Assembly: GCA_018139225.1 (NCBI GenBank)
Contig: JAGSNX010000003.1
Span: 558,001-622,000 of the forward strand
Reading direction: 5' to 3'
Source: Microvirga sp. SRT01
Lineage (GTDB): Bacteria > Pseudomonadota > Alphaproteobacteria > Sphingomonadales > Sphingomonadaceae
DNA length: 64,000 bases
Under the pieces are notes generated by a model. That model ran no database searches and was not told where the DNA came from. It saw nothing but the letters and a program-made list of their open reading frames with translations. Both the position numbers and the translations under genes were made by a program. Below are positions 47,140 through 56,738 of this stretch, one piece after another (position 1 is the first letter of the stretch; each line of letters starts with the position of its first letter).

Positions 47140-47807
47140 GCGGCCATCGCCCCGGCGACGGCGCGGCGGAACGCCTCGACCAGGGGCACCACGTCGGGCC
47201 GCGTCTTCATCGCCGCGCGGTTGACGACGAGGCGGCTGGTCACGTCCATGATGCGTTCGACCTCGACCAGCCCGTTTTCCTTCAGCGTGCGGCCGGACGA
47301 CACCAGATCGACGATCCGCGGCGCGAGGCCGAGCGTGGGGGCGAGTTCCATCGCGCCGTTCAGCTTCACGCACTCCGCCTGCACGCCGCGGCGTGCGAAA
47401 TGGGCGGCCGTGACGTGCGGGTATTTGGTCGCGACGCGAACATGGCTCCACCCGCGCGGATCGTCACGCTCGGCCATCGCGACCGGCTCCGCGACCGACA
47501 GGCGGCAATGGCCGATGCCAAGATCGACGGGCGCATAGAGTTCCGAATAGTCGAACTCGGCGAGCACGTCCGATCCGACCACGCCCAGTTGCGCTGCGCC
47601 GTGCGCGACGAAGGTCGCGACGTCGAACGCGCGGACGCGAATGAGTTCGATTTCGGGCACATCGGTGGCGAAGCGCAGCGCACGGCTGTCCTCGTCGGCG
47701 AAGGCGGCTTCGGGACGGATGCCGGCGGCGGCGAGCAGCGGCAACGCCTCGCTCAGGATACGCCCCTTGGGCACGGCGATGATGAGGGGTTTCACGGACC
47801 GGGCCAT
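47136..47807 (-). CDS. hisG: ATP phosphoribosyltransferase, short form
   Basis: This 223-residue enzyme catalyses the first, committed step of histidine biosynthesis (ATP + PRPP). Signatures: [26 protein letters not shown] and the PRPP-binding [14 protein letters not shown]. The short form lacks the regulatory domain and needs HisZ as partner; hisZ is not in the window. The hisG-hisD pair is translationally coupled. Confidence 0.96.
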   Translation of the reverse strand: MARSVKPLIIAVPKGRILSEALPLLAAAGIRPEAAFADEDSRALRFATDVPEIELIRVRAFDVATFVAHGAAQLGVVGSDVLAEFDYSELYAPVDLGIGHCRLSVAEPVAMAERDDPRGWSHVRVATKYPHVTAAHFARRGVQAECVKLNGAMELAPTLGLAPRIVDLVSSGRTLKENGLVEVERIMDVTSRLVVNRAAMKTRPDVVPLVEAFRRAVAGAMAA

Positions 47808-47867
47808 ACCGGTGCGCCGTCACGCGTGCAACGCGGGGGTTTTGCGACCGTTGTTGCCACTCCCTTC

Positions 47868-47949
47868 GTCACTCCAGCGAAAGCTGGGGTCTCCCGGTGA
47901 GGGGCTTCGTCCTCTCCTCAACGAGACCCCGGCTTTCGCTGGGGCGACG
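47868..47949. repeat. Palindromic element, CCAGCGAAAGC family
   Basis: Arms CCAGCGAAAGCTGGGGTCTC (47874-47893) and GAGACCCCGGCTTTCGCTGG (47923-47942) pair with one mismatch. It lies upstream of hisG and downstream of kdpE, both on the minus strand. Confidence 0.85.
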
Positions 47950-47969
47950 GAGAATAGGGGTCACGCCGC

Positions 47970-48629
47970 TCAGACCACCAGCCGGTATCCGATCCCCGGT
48001 TCGTTGCGGATCAGCACGGGCCGCGCCGGATCGTCCTCCAGCTTCACGCGCAGGGCCCGCGCAGCCACGCGCAGGTATGCGATGTCGGCGACATGCGCCG
48101 GACCCCAGATCACGGTTAGCAACTGGGCGTGCGTGACGATCCGCCCCGGATGCGCGGCCAGCATCGCCAGCAGGCCATATTCCTTGCGGGTCAGATGCAC
48201 CTCCGCGCCCGCTTTGGTGACCGATCGCCGCTCGGTGTCGATGACGACATCGCCGGCGGTCACGGCGCGGGCCGGCTCGGCACCACGCCGGCGCAACGCC
48301 GCGCGCAGTCGGGCGAGCAGTTCGTCGCCATCGAACGGTTTCGTCACGTAATCGTCCGCACCGAGGTCGAGCGCGGCGACCTTCTCCGCCGCCGCCTCGC
48401 GCGCGGAGACGACCAGCACGGGCGCGGCACTGACCCGGCGGATATCGCTCAGCAACTCCATGCCGTCGCGGTCGGGCAGGCCGAGGTCGAGCAGCACCGC
48501 CTCCGCGCGCGCGACGAGCGGCATCGCCGACCGCGCGTCGCAGGCCTCCGCCACGTCGTACCCGCCGCGCGACAGGATCGCCGCCAGCAGCCGCCGGACA
48601 TGCGGCTCGTCATCCACGATCAGGATCAT
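47970..48629 (-). CDS. kdpE: KdpE-type OmpR-family response regulator
   Basis: This 219-residue protein has a receiver domain with acidic pair Asp6/Asp7, phospho-acceptor Asp48 (LLDLGLPDRDG), and the switch Lys in VTKPF. The winged-helix DNA-binding domain has the KdpE-like LTRKEYGLLAMLAAHPG and IRNEPGIGYRL. It overlaps the kinase gene by ATGA. kdpFABC is not here, and the co-transcribed gene is kup, so kup or distant genes may be its target. Confidence 0.9.
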   Translation of the reverse strand: MILIVDDEPHVRRLLAAILSRGGYDVAEACDARSAMPLVARAEAVLLDLGLPDRDGMELLSDIRRVSAAPVLVVSAREAAAEKVAALDLGADDYVTKPFDGDELLARLRAALRRRGAEPARAVTAGDVVIDTERRSVTKAGAEVHLTRKEYGLLAMLAAHPGRIVTHAQLLTVIWGPAHVADIAYLRVAARALRVKLEDDPARPVLIRNEPGIGYRLVV

Positions 48630-50026
48630 GCCGACCGGAATGCCACGCTGAAGATCGCCCCGCCACCCGGCCGGTTGGTCGCGGTCACCGTCGCGCCGAA
48701 CGCATCGGAAAAGGCGCGGACGATCGCGAGGCCGAGCCCGCTGCCGCCCTCGCGGTCCGAACCGGCGAAGCGGCGGAAACGGGTGAACACGTCGTCCTCA
48801 TGCCCCGGCGGGATGCCCGGCCCGGTGTCCGCGACCGTCAGCACCGGACCTGCGACGGAGACAGCGATCGGGCCGGTCGAGAATTTGGCGGCATTGTCGA
48901 TCAGGTTCAGCAGCACGTGGTGGAGCAGGCCGGGATCGGCGCGCACCAGCGGCGCGTCGGGGGCGATCGTCACCGACACCGTCCGCCCGCCAAGCAGCCC
49001 GGCGGCATCGTCCAGCACGCTGGCGACCGCATCGGTCAGGTCGACGGGCTCGATCGCGACCGCCACCGCACCGCCCTCGACCCGCGCCATGCCGAGCAGA
49101 TTGTCGATCCTGCGTGCCAGCCGCTGCGCCTCCGCCACGATCGTCGCGCCACCTTGCAGCGCCTGACCCTCGCCCAGGATCACCGTCAGTGGCGTGCGCA
49201 GGTCGTGCCCGACCGAGGACAGCAACGCCGCACTGAGTTCGCTGCGCCGTCGCTCCTCGCGGATCGCCGCCTGTTGCTCCGAAAGGCGCAGGCGGCCGAT
49301 CGTCTGCGCCGCCGCCGCGACCATGTTGCGCAGCAGCCCGCCGCGCCCCGTCGGTACCGGCGAGGCGCCGTCAGCGCGTGACAGTGCAATCAGCGCGACC
49401 CGCTCGCCGCCCGCGACCAGCGGCACGTACAGCCGGTCGGCAGCGTCGATCACGCCGCTGCCGCGCCCCGCCGCCTCGCCGTTCGCCAGGGCCCATTCGC
49501 CCGCCGCACGGTCGAGCGGCGCGGGGTCGGCGATGTCGGGTTCGCCGAGTGCCGCGGCGTCGACCGCGAAGGCCCCCGCTACCGCATCGATCAGCAGCGC
49601 CAGCGCCGCGCCGTGGTCGCCGGCATCGGTCAGCGCGCGTTCCAGTGCGGCCAGCCGCCGCTGGTCCGCCGCCAGCGCCTCCGCCGCCTCCCGCGCCGCG
49701 CGCAGGCGACCGGCGAGTTGGCTGACGGCGGCGGCGACCAGCAGCAGCACCAACGTCGTCGCGACATTGTCGGGATCGGCGATGCGCAGCGTGAAGCGCG
49801 GTTCGATCACGAAGAAGTTGAACGCGACCGCTCCGCTCCCCGCCGCGACGAGGCCGGCGACCAGTCCGCCCTGCGCCGCGGCGAGCATCACCGGCAGGAT
49901 GAACAGCAAAGCCAGGCTGCCCGCGCCCAGATAGGGTGACAGGAGCAGCGCCACCCCCGCCACGGCGGCGACGGACGCCAGCGCGACGACGATACCGATC
50001 CGGTGGCTGGCGAGGGTGTCGGGCAC
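48626..50026 (-). CDS. KdpD-like sensor histidine kinase lacking the N-terminal KdpD domain
   Basis: This 466-residue protein begins directly with the four-helix DUF4118 membrane domain (about 8-105; FNFFVIEPRFTLRIADPDN is typical of KdpD), followed by a GAF-like region, then HisKA (VGHDLRTPLTVI) and HATPase (NLIDNAAKFS, DTGPGIP, GSGLGLAIV). E. coli KdpD is about 890 residues; the N-terminal KdpD/USP cytoplasmic region is absent. The GTG start at 50026 is preceded by AGGACGAG; upstream sequence belongs to the kup coding region in another frame. Confidence 0.85.
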   Translation of the reverse strand: MPDTLASHRIGIVVALASVAAVAGVALLLSPYLGAGSLALLFILPVMLAAAQGGLVAGLVAAGSGAVAFNFFVIEPRFTLRIADPDNVATTLVLLLVAAAVSQLAGRLRAAREAAEALAADQRRLAALERALTDAGDHGAALALLIDAVAGAFAVDAAALGEPDIADPAPLDRAAGEWALANGEAAGRGSGVIDAADRLYVPLVAGGERVALIALSRADGASPVPTGRGGLLRNMVAAAAQTIGRLRLSEQQAAIREERRRSELSAALLSSVGHDLRTPLTVILGEGQALQGGATIVAEAQRLARRIDNLLGMARVEGGAVAVAIEPVDLTDAVASVLDDAAGLLGGRTVSVTIAPDAPLVRADPGLLHHVLLNLIDNAAKFSTGPIAVSVAGPVLTVADTGPGIPPGHEDDVFTRFRRFAGSDREGGSGLGLAIVRAFSDAFGATVTATNRPGGGAIFSVAFRSA

Positions 50027-50058
50027 GGACTCGTCCTGCCGTCCGGCGGTCGGCGCGT

Positions 50059-51960
50059 CTACACCTCGATGCGGCTGCCGAGTTCGACGACGCGGCCGGG
50101 CGGGATGCAGAAGAACTGCGTCGGGTCGGTCGCGTTCTTTTGCAGGAACAGGAAGATCACGTCCTGCCAGAACGGCATTCCCTGACCCTTCGCCGCACCG
50201 ACGGAATTGCGGCCGATGAAGAACGACGTACCGCCCTTGTCCTTGGGCCAGCGCGGATCGCCGAGCAGGTCGGCCGGGATGTCGGGCACGTCCATATACC
50301 CGTAGGTCAGCGTCGCGCATTCGAACAGCTCGCCCAGCGGCGTCATCTCCAACCGCTCCGGCGGCGCGACATAGGGGGTGTCGGCGGTCCGGACCGTCAG
50401 CACGACGTTGTGCGCGTGCAGCACCTTGTTGTGCTTGAGATTGTGGAGCAGGGCCGCCGGCGCCTCATGCGTCTCGCGCGTCAGGAACACGGCGGTGCCC
50501 TCCACCCGCTCCGGTGGCCGGCGCCCCAGCGCGGCGGCGATCGCGGCGAGCGGAACGCTGTCGCCCGAGGTCCGCTCCGACACCAGCGCGCGTCCGCGTC
50601 GCCATGTCGCGATCACCAGCCCGACCAGCGCCGCGACCAGCAACGGCACCCAGCCGCCCTCGCTGACGCGCAGGATGTTCGCCCCGAAGAAGATCAGGTC
50701 GATCGCCAGCAACGGCACGATCAGCGCCAGCGCGGTCGCCAGCTTCCACTTCCACAGCCTCGTCACCACGATGAATGCCAGACAGGTGGTGATGACCATC
50801 GTTCCCGTCACGGCGATGCCATAAGCGGCGGCCATCGCCGACGAGCTCTGGAAGGCATGCACCAGATACAGCACGCCGATCAGCACCAGCCAGTTGATGA
50901 GCGGGATATAGATCTGCCCGGCATGATGCTGCGACGTCTGGCGGATCGCCATGCGCGGCAGCAGGCCCAGCGCGATCGCCTGCTGCGTCAGGCTGAACGC
51001 GCCGGTGATGACGGCCTGCGACGCGATGATCGTCGCCAGCGTGGCGAGTACGACCAGCGGCGCGCGCAATTGATCGGGGGCCATCAGGAAGAACCAGTCG
51101 GCGTTGGCGAACGGCTTGCCCGCCGCGGTCGCACCCTCCAGCGTCGCGAGCGCAAACGCGCCCTGTCCCAAATAGTTGAGCACCAGCGCCGGGAAGACCA
51201 GCGCGAACCAGCCGATGCGGATCGGCTGCGCGCCGAAATGGCCCATGTCGGCGGTCAACGCCTCCGCGCCGGTCACGGTCAGGAACACCGCGCCCAGCAC
51301 GAACAGCCCGGCGGTGCCGTGCCCCGCGAGGAAAGTCGCCGCATGCCACGGGTTGAACGCCATCAGGATGCCGGGTCGGTCGAGAACGTGCCACGCCCCC
51401 AGCGCACCGATCGCGAGGAACCACAGGACGCAGACCGGCCCGAACACGCGCGCGACGCTGGCGGTCCCGCGCGACTGCACCGCGAACAACGCGATGAGGA
51501 TCACGACGGTCATGCCCATGATCGCGGGCAGCGACAGCCCGCCCAGACCCGGCACCGTCTTCAGCCCCTCGACCGCGGACAGCACCGAAAGCGCCGGCGT
51601 GATGATCGCGTCGCCGTAGAACAGCGCCGCGCCCGCCGCGCCCAGCAGCAGCACCAGCCCGCCGCGCTGCGCCGTGCCCGATCGGCTGGCCAGCGCCATC
51701 AGCGACAGCACGCCGCCCTCCCCGTTGTTGTCGGCGCGCAGCAGGAACAGCACGTATTTGACGGTCACGATCAGGATCAGCGCCCACAGTGCCAGGCTGA
51801 GCACGCCGACGATCTCGGTCGCGTCGATGCCGCCCGCCGCCGACTGCGCCAACGCCTCGCGGAACGCATAGAGCGGGCTGGTGCCGATATCGCCGAACAC
51901 GACGCCGATCGCACCGAGCGTCAGGGCGGCGGTGCGGCCGCGAGGGGAATGCTGATCCAT
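50059..51960 (-). CDS. kup: Kup-family potassium uptake protein
   Basis: This 633-residue protein has about 12 membrane helices followed by a cytoplasmic C-terminal domain. Family hallmarks: GVVFGDIGTSPLYAFRE near the N-terminus, GDAIITPALSVLSAVEG, and AINWLVL-like IPLINWLVLIGVL. It imports K+ with protons at low affinity. The start at 51960 follows GGGTGCAGG; the frame extends to 52008. It is 32 bases ahead of the kinase gene in the same operon and divergent from the efflux operon. Confidence 0.95.
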   Translation of the reverse strand: MDQHSPRGRTAALTLGAIGVVFGDIGTSPLYAFREALAQSAAGGIDATEIVGVLSLALWALILIVTVKYVLFLLRADNNGEGGVLSLMALASRSGTAQRGGLVLLLGAAGAALFYGDAIITPALSVLSAVEGLKTVPGLGGLSLPAIMGMTVVILIALFAVQSRGTASVARVFGPVCVLWFLAIGALGAWHVLDRPGILMAFNPWHAATFLAGHGTAGLFVLGAVFLTVTGAEALTADMGHFGAQPIRIGWFALVFPALVLNYLGQGAFALATLEGATAAGKPFANADWFFLMAPDQLRAPLVVLATLATIIASQAVITGAFSLTQQAIALGLLPRMAIRQTSQHHAGQIYIPLINWLVLIGVLYLVHAFQSSSAMAAAYGIAVTGTMVITTCLAFIVVTRLWKWKLATALALIVPLLAIDLIFFGANILRVSEGGWVPLLVAALVGLVIATWRRGRALVSERTSGDSVPLAAIAAALGRRPPERVEGTAVFLTRETHEAPAALLHNLKHNKVLHAHNVVLTVRTADTPYVAPPERLEMTPLGELFECATLTYGYMDVPDIPADLLGDPRWPKDKGGTSFFIGRNSVGAAKGQGMPFWQDVIFLFLQKNATDPTQFFCIPPGRVVELGSRIEV

Positions 51961-52044
51961 CCTGCACCCGAAGCACGGGTCGCCGTAAAGCCGCGAGACG
52001 GATTGCAAGCCACCCGCGTAAAAATGTCGTAAAGTTCATTTGAC

Positions 52045-52072
52045 TGCCCAGGCAATGGTAGCCAAGGCAACC
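52045..52072. promoter_or_regulatory. Tandem palindromes upstream of the MarR gene
   Basis: TGCC-CA-GGCA (52045-52054) and the imperfect GGTAGCC-AA-GGCAACC (52057-52072) have the same GCC-NN-GGC core with centres 15 bases apart. The second ends two bases before the marR ATG. MarR proteins commonly bind such sites to repress their own operon. Confidence 0.45.
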
Positions 52073-52074
52073 AT

Positions 52075-52530
52075 ATGGGCTTCTACACCGACTCGGATTT
52101 CACGCCCGATTGCTCGATCGGCTATCTCGTCCGTCGCGTTCACCAGCTCGGTGGCGTGCGGATCGAGGGGATTTTCGCGGCCGAAGGACTGACGGCGATG
52201 CAGTGGCAGGCGCTGGTCGCAATCTGGTCCGGGCGCGGCAGTACCGCCGCCGAACTCGCGCGCGATTTGGGCCACGACAAGGGCGCGATGACCCGGCTGG
52301 TCGATGCGATGGAGCATAGCGGCTGGATCACGCGCGAACGCACCGCAGAGGATCGCCGCTGCATCAACCTCGCGCTGACGACCGAGGGCGAGGCGGTGGC
52401 GATGCGCTGCAAGCGTCAAGTGCTGGCCTGCTGGAACGAATGGCTGGCGGACTGGGAGCCGCGGGAGGTGGAGACGATGATCGCCCTGTTGCAGAAGCTG
52501 CGCGATACGCTGGTGACGGTGTCGGCATGA
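52075..52530 (+). CDS. MarR-family transcriptional regulator
   Basis: This 151-residue winged-helix protein has MQWQALVAIWSGRGSTAAELARDLG (helices 3-4 region), recognition helix DKGAMTRLVDAME and the wing RERTAEDRRCINLALT. It is the first gene of an efflux operon and overlaps the next ATG, so it probably represses the operon until a lipophilic or phenolic ligand binds. Confidence 0.92.
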   Translation: MGFYTDSDFTPDCSIGYLVRRVHQLGGVRIEGIFAAEGLTAMQWQALVAIWSGRGSTAAELARDLGHDKGAMTRLVDAMEHSGWITRERTAEDRRCINLALTTEGEAVAMRCKRQVLACWNEWLADWEPREVETMIALLQKLRDTLVTVSA

Positions 52531-53930
52531 TGCGCGTGTCCCGCCTTGTGCCACTCGCCGCCGCGCTGCTGGCCGGGTGCGCCGCGCCCGCCACGCAGCA
52601 GGCGGTGACGCCGGTCGCACCCGCCGCGCTTGGCCTGACCGGCGCACCCGCGCCGTTGATCGCGGGCGACTGGTGGCATGGCTTCGGCGATCCGCAACTC
52701 GACCGGGTGGTGGCCGACGCCACCGACGGCAACCCGACGCTCGCCGCCGCGCTCGCTCGCGTCGCGCAGGCGCAGGCGGTGCTGTCGCAACGCCGGGCAG
52801 AGGACGGCCCGGACCTGACCTTCGACGGGCAGGGGCAGGTCAGCCGGCTCAGCGGCAAATACATCATTCCGCCGCCCTTCGGTGGTTCGGTCCGCTTCGT
52901 CGGCACGGCGCTGGCGAACCTCAACTGGAACCTCGACCTGTTCGGGCGGCAGCAGGCGGCGATCGCGGGCGCACGCGCATCGGGGCGGGCGGCGGCGCTG
53001 GATCTGGAGGCGGCGCGGCTCGCGCTCGCCGGGTCGGTGGTCCAGACGTATCTCGATCTCGCCCGCGCGGAGGCGCAGGCGCGGATCGCGAGCGACACGA
53101 TCGCCACCCGCTCGCGATCGGCCCGGCTGATCGACGTCCGCATCCGCAACCGGCTGGCGAGCAACCTTGATGCGCAGGGGGCGGCGACGCTGCTGGCGCA
53201 GGCGCGGCAGGCTTTGGTCCGCGCGCAAGCGGCGCAGGTGCTGGCGAAGAACGCGCTCGCCGCGCTGGCCGGTCGCGGCGTCGATTACCCGCAGACGATC
53301 GCGCCGACGCGGTTGACGCTGGATGCCGCGCTGCCGCTGCCCGCGACGGTACCCGCCGACCTGCTGTCGCGCCGGGCCGACATCGCCGCGGCGCAGGCGC
53401 GGGTCGAGGCGGCGGCGGCAGGGCGTCAGGTCGCGCGCCGCGCTTTTTACCCGAACATCAACATCTCCGCCGCGGCCGGGCTGCAGGCGATCGGCCTCGG
53501 CAATTTGTTTTCCCCCGATGCGGGCAATGCCGCGGTCGGGCCGGCGATCCACCTGCCGATCTTCGACAATGGCCGGTTGCGTGCCGATCTGGCGGGCGCG
53601 ACGGCGGCGGTCGACCTCGCCACCGCCGATTACAACGACCGCGTCGTCGGATCGGTGCGGCAGGCGGCGGATGCCATCGCCCGCATCGGCGCGCTGGAGC
53701 AGGACCGCGCCCGCCAGCGCGAGGTCGTGCGCGGCTTCGCGGAGACGGGTCGCCTCAACGCCATACGCGTGTCGAGCGGCCTCGAAAGCCGGCTCGGCCT
53801 GATCGACAACGACGTCCGCGAACTCGCCGCCGCGCAGGACGATGCCAACCTCGCGGTGGATGCGGCGCAGGCGCGCGTCGCGCTGGTCCTCGCGCTCGGC
53901 GGCGGCTTCTCACAGGACACGACCCGATGA
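52527..53930 (+). CDS. Outer-membrane efflux lipoprotein (OprM/NodT family)
   Basis: This 467-residue protein has a lipoprotein signal with lipobox LAGC (Cys near 18), then two repeated outer-membrane efflux protein halves (PF02321 type): DWWHGFGDPQLDRVV, LDLFGRQQAAI, and LLSRRADIAAAQARVEAA. It forms the outer-membrane channel of the tripartite pump encoded with it. ATGATG overlaps the marR stop. Confidence 0.93.
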   Translation: MMRVSRLVPLAAALLAGCAAPATQQAVTPVAPAALGLTGAPAPLIAGDWWHGFGDPQLDRVVADATDGNPTLAAALARVAQAQAVLSQRRAEDGPDLTFDGQGQVSRLSGKYIIPPPFGGSVRFVGTALANLNWNLDLFGRQQAAIAGARASGRAAALDLEAARLALAGSVVQTYLDLARAEAQARIASDTIATRSRSARLIDVRIRNRLASNLDAQGAATLLAQARQALVRAQAAQVLAKNALAALAGRGVDYPQTIAPTRLTLDAALPLPATVPADLLSRRADIAAAQARVEAAAAGRQVARRAFYPNINISAAAGLQAIGLGNLFSPDAGNAAVGPAIHLPIFDNGRLRADLAGATAAVDLATADYNDRVVGSVRQAADAIARIGALEQDRARQREVVRGFAETGRLNAIRVSSGLESRLGLIDNDVRELAAAQDDANLAVDAAQARVALVLALGGGFSQDTTR

Positions 53931-55117
53931 CCGACACGACCGCTCCCGCGCCGGAGGCTCCCGCCGCACCGGCCCCCTCGGCTCCCCCGGCCAGCGGCAA
54001 CCCGCGCGCGCGGCGTCGTGGGCTGATGCTGCTCGGCCTCGTCGTCGTCACCGGCGCGATCGTCTGGGCGGTATTCCATTTCCTGCTCGCCGCGCCGGAG
54101 CAGGAGACGGACGACGCCTATGTCGCCGGCGATATCGTCGCTATCACTGCGCGCGATCCCGGCACGGTGCTGTCGATCCACGCAGACAACACGCAGATGG
54201 TAAAGGCGGGCCAGCCGCTGATCGACCTCGATGCGGCGACCGCCGATGTCGGCCTCGCCTCCGCCGAAGCCGATCTCGCGCGCGCCGTTCGCGCCACGCG
54301 GTCCGACTTCTCCAAGGTCGATTCGGCCGGTGCGGAGGTCGTGCAGGCACAGGCGCAACTGGCGCGGGCGCGCAGCGACTATGCCCGCCGCCGCGGCGCC
54401 GCCGCCGAAGGGGCGGTGTCCGGCGAGGAACTCAGCCACGCCGCCGACGAGGTCCGCGTCGCGACCGCGAACCTCGCGCTCGCCCGCACGCGTCAGCAAC
54501 AGTCGCGCACCGGCGTGCAGGGGACGACGGTCGACACCAACCCCGCCGTCCTCGCCGCGATCGCCGCCTATCGCCGCGCCGCGATCGTGCGCGGGCACAT
54601 GCACGTCACGGCGCCGATCGACGGCGTCGTCGCGCAGCGTACGGTGCAGATCGGCCAGCAGGTCGCGGCGGGTACGCCGCTGATGGCGGTCGTGCCGCTC
54701 GACCGCGTCTGGGTCGACGCCAATTTCCGCGAGACGCAGCTCAAGGACCTGCGCATCGGCCAGCCTGCGACGATCCATTCGGATATGTACGGCGACGACG
54801 TCGTCTATCACGGCCGCGTGATCGGCCTGGGCGCGGGCAGCGGCAACGCCTTCGCGCTGCTCCCGGCGCAGAACGCCAGCGGCAACTGGATCAAGATCAC
54901 GCAGCGGGTGCCCGTCCGCATCGCCCTCGACCAGCGCGAGTTGAAGGCGAACCCGTTGCGCGTCGGCCTGTCGGTCGCGGCGACGGTGGATACGGCGAAT
55001 ACCTCGGGCACGCGCATCGGCCAGCCGGGCCGTGCTGCCTACAAGGGTCTGGACACCGCCGCCAACGACCCTGCGACCGAAGCGCGCATCCGCCAGATCG
55101 TCGCGGCCAACCGCTGA
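53927..55117 (+). CDS. emrA: Membrane fusion protein, HlyD/EmrA family
   Basis: This 396-residue periplasmic adaptor has a cytoplasmic Pro/Ala-rich tail (1-25), one membrane helix (about 32-52), the EmrA signature ETDDAYVAGDIVAI, alpha-helical hairpin (about 95-205) and lipoyl/barrel parts (VTAPIDGVVAQRTVQIGQ, VWVDANFRETQL). It links the inner-membrane transporter to the outer-membrane channel. It overlaps both neighbours. Confidence 0.94.
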   Translation: MTDTTAPAPEAPAAPAPSAPPASGNPRARRRGLMLLGLVVVTGAIVWAVFHFLLAAPEQETDDAYVAGDIVAITARDPGTVLSIHADNTQMVKAGQPLIDLDAATADVGLASAEADLARAVRATRSDFSKVDSAGAEVVQAQAQLARARSDYARRRGAAAEGAVSGEELSHAADEVRVATANLALARTRQQQSRTGVQGTTVDTNPAVLAAIAAYRRAAIVRGHMHVTAPIDGVVAQRTVQIGQQVAAGTPLMAVVPLDRVWVDANFRETQLKDLRIGQPATIHSDMYGDDVVYHGRVIGLGAGSGNAFALLPAQNASGNWIKITQRVPVRIALDQRELKANPLRVGLSVAATVDTANTSGTRIGQPGRAAYKGLDTAANDPATEARIRQIVAANR

Positions 55118-56664
55118 TGGCCGGCCCTCCCGCCGCTGGTGGCGCACCGCCCCTGCAAGGGGGGAAGCTGGCGCTGGTCGCCTTCGCGCTGGCGCTCGGC
55201 ACGTTCATGCAGGTGCTGGACGGGACGATCGCCAACGTGTCGCTGCCGACCATTGCGGGCAACCTCGGCGTGTCGAGCGACAATTCGACGTGGATCGTCA
55301 CGGCCTTCGCGGTCGCGAACGGCGTCGCGGTGCCGCTGACGGGTTGGCTGATGGGGCGGTTCGGCGTCGTGCGGACATTCTGCACGTCGGTATTCCTGTT
55401 CACGATCGCGTCTTTCCTGTGCGGCATCGCGTGGAACCTGCCCTCGCTGATCGGTTTCCGCATCCTTCAGGGCGCGGTGTCGGGCCCGATGATCCCCGGC
55501 AGCCAGGCGCTGCTGATCGCGATCTTCCCGCCCGACAAGCGCGGTACCGCGCTCGGTATCTGGTCGATCACGACGCTGGTCGCGCCGATCATGGGGCCGA
55601 TCCTGGGTGGGTATATCAGCGATAATTACCACTGGAGCTGGATCTTCCTGATCAACGTGCCCTTCGGCCTGTTCTGCGCGGCGACGTGCTGGAAAGGCCT
55701 GAAATCGCGGGAGACGCCGACGCGCAAGCTGCCAATCGATCAGGTCGGGCTGGTCGCTCTGGTGATCTGGGTCGGCGCGCTCCAGATCGTGCTCGATCTG
55801 GGCAAGAACGACGACTGGTTCGCGTCCGAACGGATCGTGATTGCCACCGTCGTCGCCGCGATCGGCTTCGTGTTCTGGCTGATCTGGGAACTGACCGACG
55901 CCAACCCGGCGGTGAACCTGTCGCTGTTCAAGAGCCGCAACTTCGCGATCGGCACCGTTGCCTTCTGTCTGGGCTATGCGGTGTTCTTCGCCAACACGCT
56001 GCTGCTGCCGTTGTGGTTGCAGACGCAGCTTGGCTACACCGCGACCTGGGCGGGCCTCGTTGCCGCGCCGTCGGGCGCGGTCGCGGTGCTGCTGACGCCG
56101 TTCGTGGCAAAGTTCAGCGGGCGCGTCGATGCTCGGATCATGGCGACGATCGCCTTCGCGGCGTTCGGCCTCTCCTATTATCTGCGCTCCGGCTATACGA
56201 CGGGAGCCAGCTTCCGCGACCTGATGCTGCCGCTGCTGGTGCAGGGAATCGCGATGAGCACGTTCTTCCTCGCGATGCTGACGATCTCGCTCGATCGTAT
56301 CCCGCCCGAACGCCTGCCGTCCGCGACCGGCATCTCCAACTTCGCGCGGATCACGGCGGGCAGCTTTGCCGCCTCGCTCATCACGACGGCGTGGGACCGA
56401 CGCGAGGCGCTGCACCAGAGCCGGCTTTCCGATGCGGTCGGCACCAACATGCCGTACCAGATGGCCTCCGGCGCGCTGGGGAAGATGGGCCTGACCGACG
56501 TGCAGTCCGCCGCGGTCGTGACGCGGCAGATGGTCGGGCAGGCGTATCTGCTCGCGTCGACCGACCTGTTCCGGCTGTCGGCGTGGCTTTGCGTGGTGAT
56601 GGTCGTCGTCGTCTGGTTCACCCGCCGCGCGTCGCCGCCGCAAGGGCCGATCGCGGCGGATTGA
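55117..56664 (+). CDS. emrB: DHA2-family drug efflux MFS permease (EmrB type)
   Basis: This 515-residue, 14-helix transporter has DHA2 motifs MQVLDGTIANVSLPTIAG in helix 1, WLMGRFGVVRTF, and LGPILGGYI-like MGPILGGYISDNYHWSWIFL. It exports hydrophobic drugs by proton antiport through EmrA and the OprM-type channel. The ATG overlaps the emrA stop (TGATG). Confidence 0.94.
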   Translation: MAGPPAAGGAPPLQGGKLALVAFALALGTFMQVLDGTIANVSLPTIAGNLGVSSDNSTWIVTAFAVANGVAVPLTGWLMGRFGVVRTFCTSVFLFTIASFLCGIAWNLPSLIGFRILQGAVSGPMIPGSQALLIAIFPPDKRGTALGIWSITTLVAPIMGPILGGYISDNYHWSWIFLINVPFGLFCAATCWKGLKSRETPTRKLPIDQVGLVALVIWVGALQIVLDLGKNDDWFASERIVIATVVAAIGFVFWLIWELTDANPAVNLSLFKSRNFAIGTVAFCLGYAVFFANTLLLPLWLQTQLGYTATWAGLVAAPSGAVAVLLTPFVAKFSGRVDARIMATIAFAAFGLSYYLRSGYTTGASFRDLMLPLLVQGIAMSTFFLAMLTISLDRIPPERLPSATGISNFARITAGSFAASLITTAWDRREALHQSRLSDAVGTNMPYQMASGALGKMGLTDVQSAAVVTRQMVGQAYLLASTDLFRLSAWLCVVMVVVVWFTRRASPPQGPIAAD

Positions 56665-56672
56665 CGGCCCCG

Positions 56673-56702
56673 AATCCTCCCCTCGACGAGGGGAGGATTT
56701 TG
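56673..56702 (+). terminator. Palindrome and likely terminator after the efflux operon
   Basis: AATCCTCCCCTCG (56673-56685), one base, CGAGGGGAGGATT (56687-56699) is a perfect 13-bp palindrome followed by TTT. It begins nine bases after the emrB stop. Its G-rich arm could also act as a ribosome-binding site for a TTG at 56700. Confidence 0.6.
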
Positions 56703-56738
56703 CAGACGCCGCGCGCACGACCCGCTACCCTTCGTGAC

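Noticed and set aside
50027..50320. N-terminal extension of the KdpD-like kinase
   Set aside because: This frame overlaps the kup coding region and encodes Arg-rich sequence unlike KdpD. The kinase starts at the GTG at 50026.
56700..56738. TTG at 56700 as start of the oxygenase-like gene
   Set aside because: It is in frame and has a G-rich stretch upstream, but that stretch is part of the terminator-like palindrome and the added residues are not protein-like. It is kept only as an alternative.
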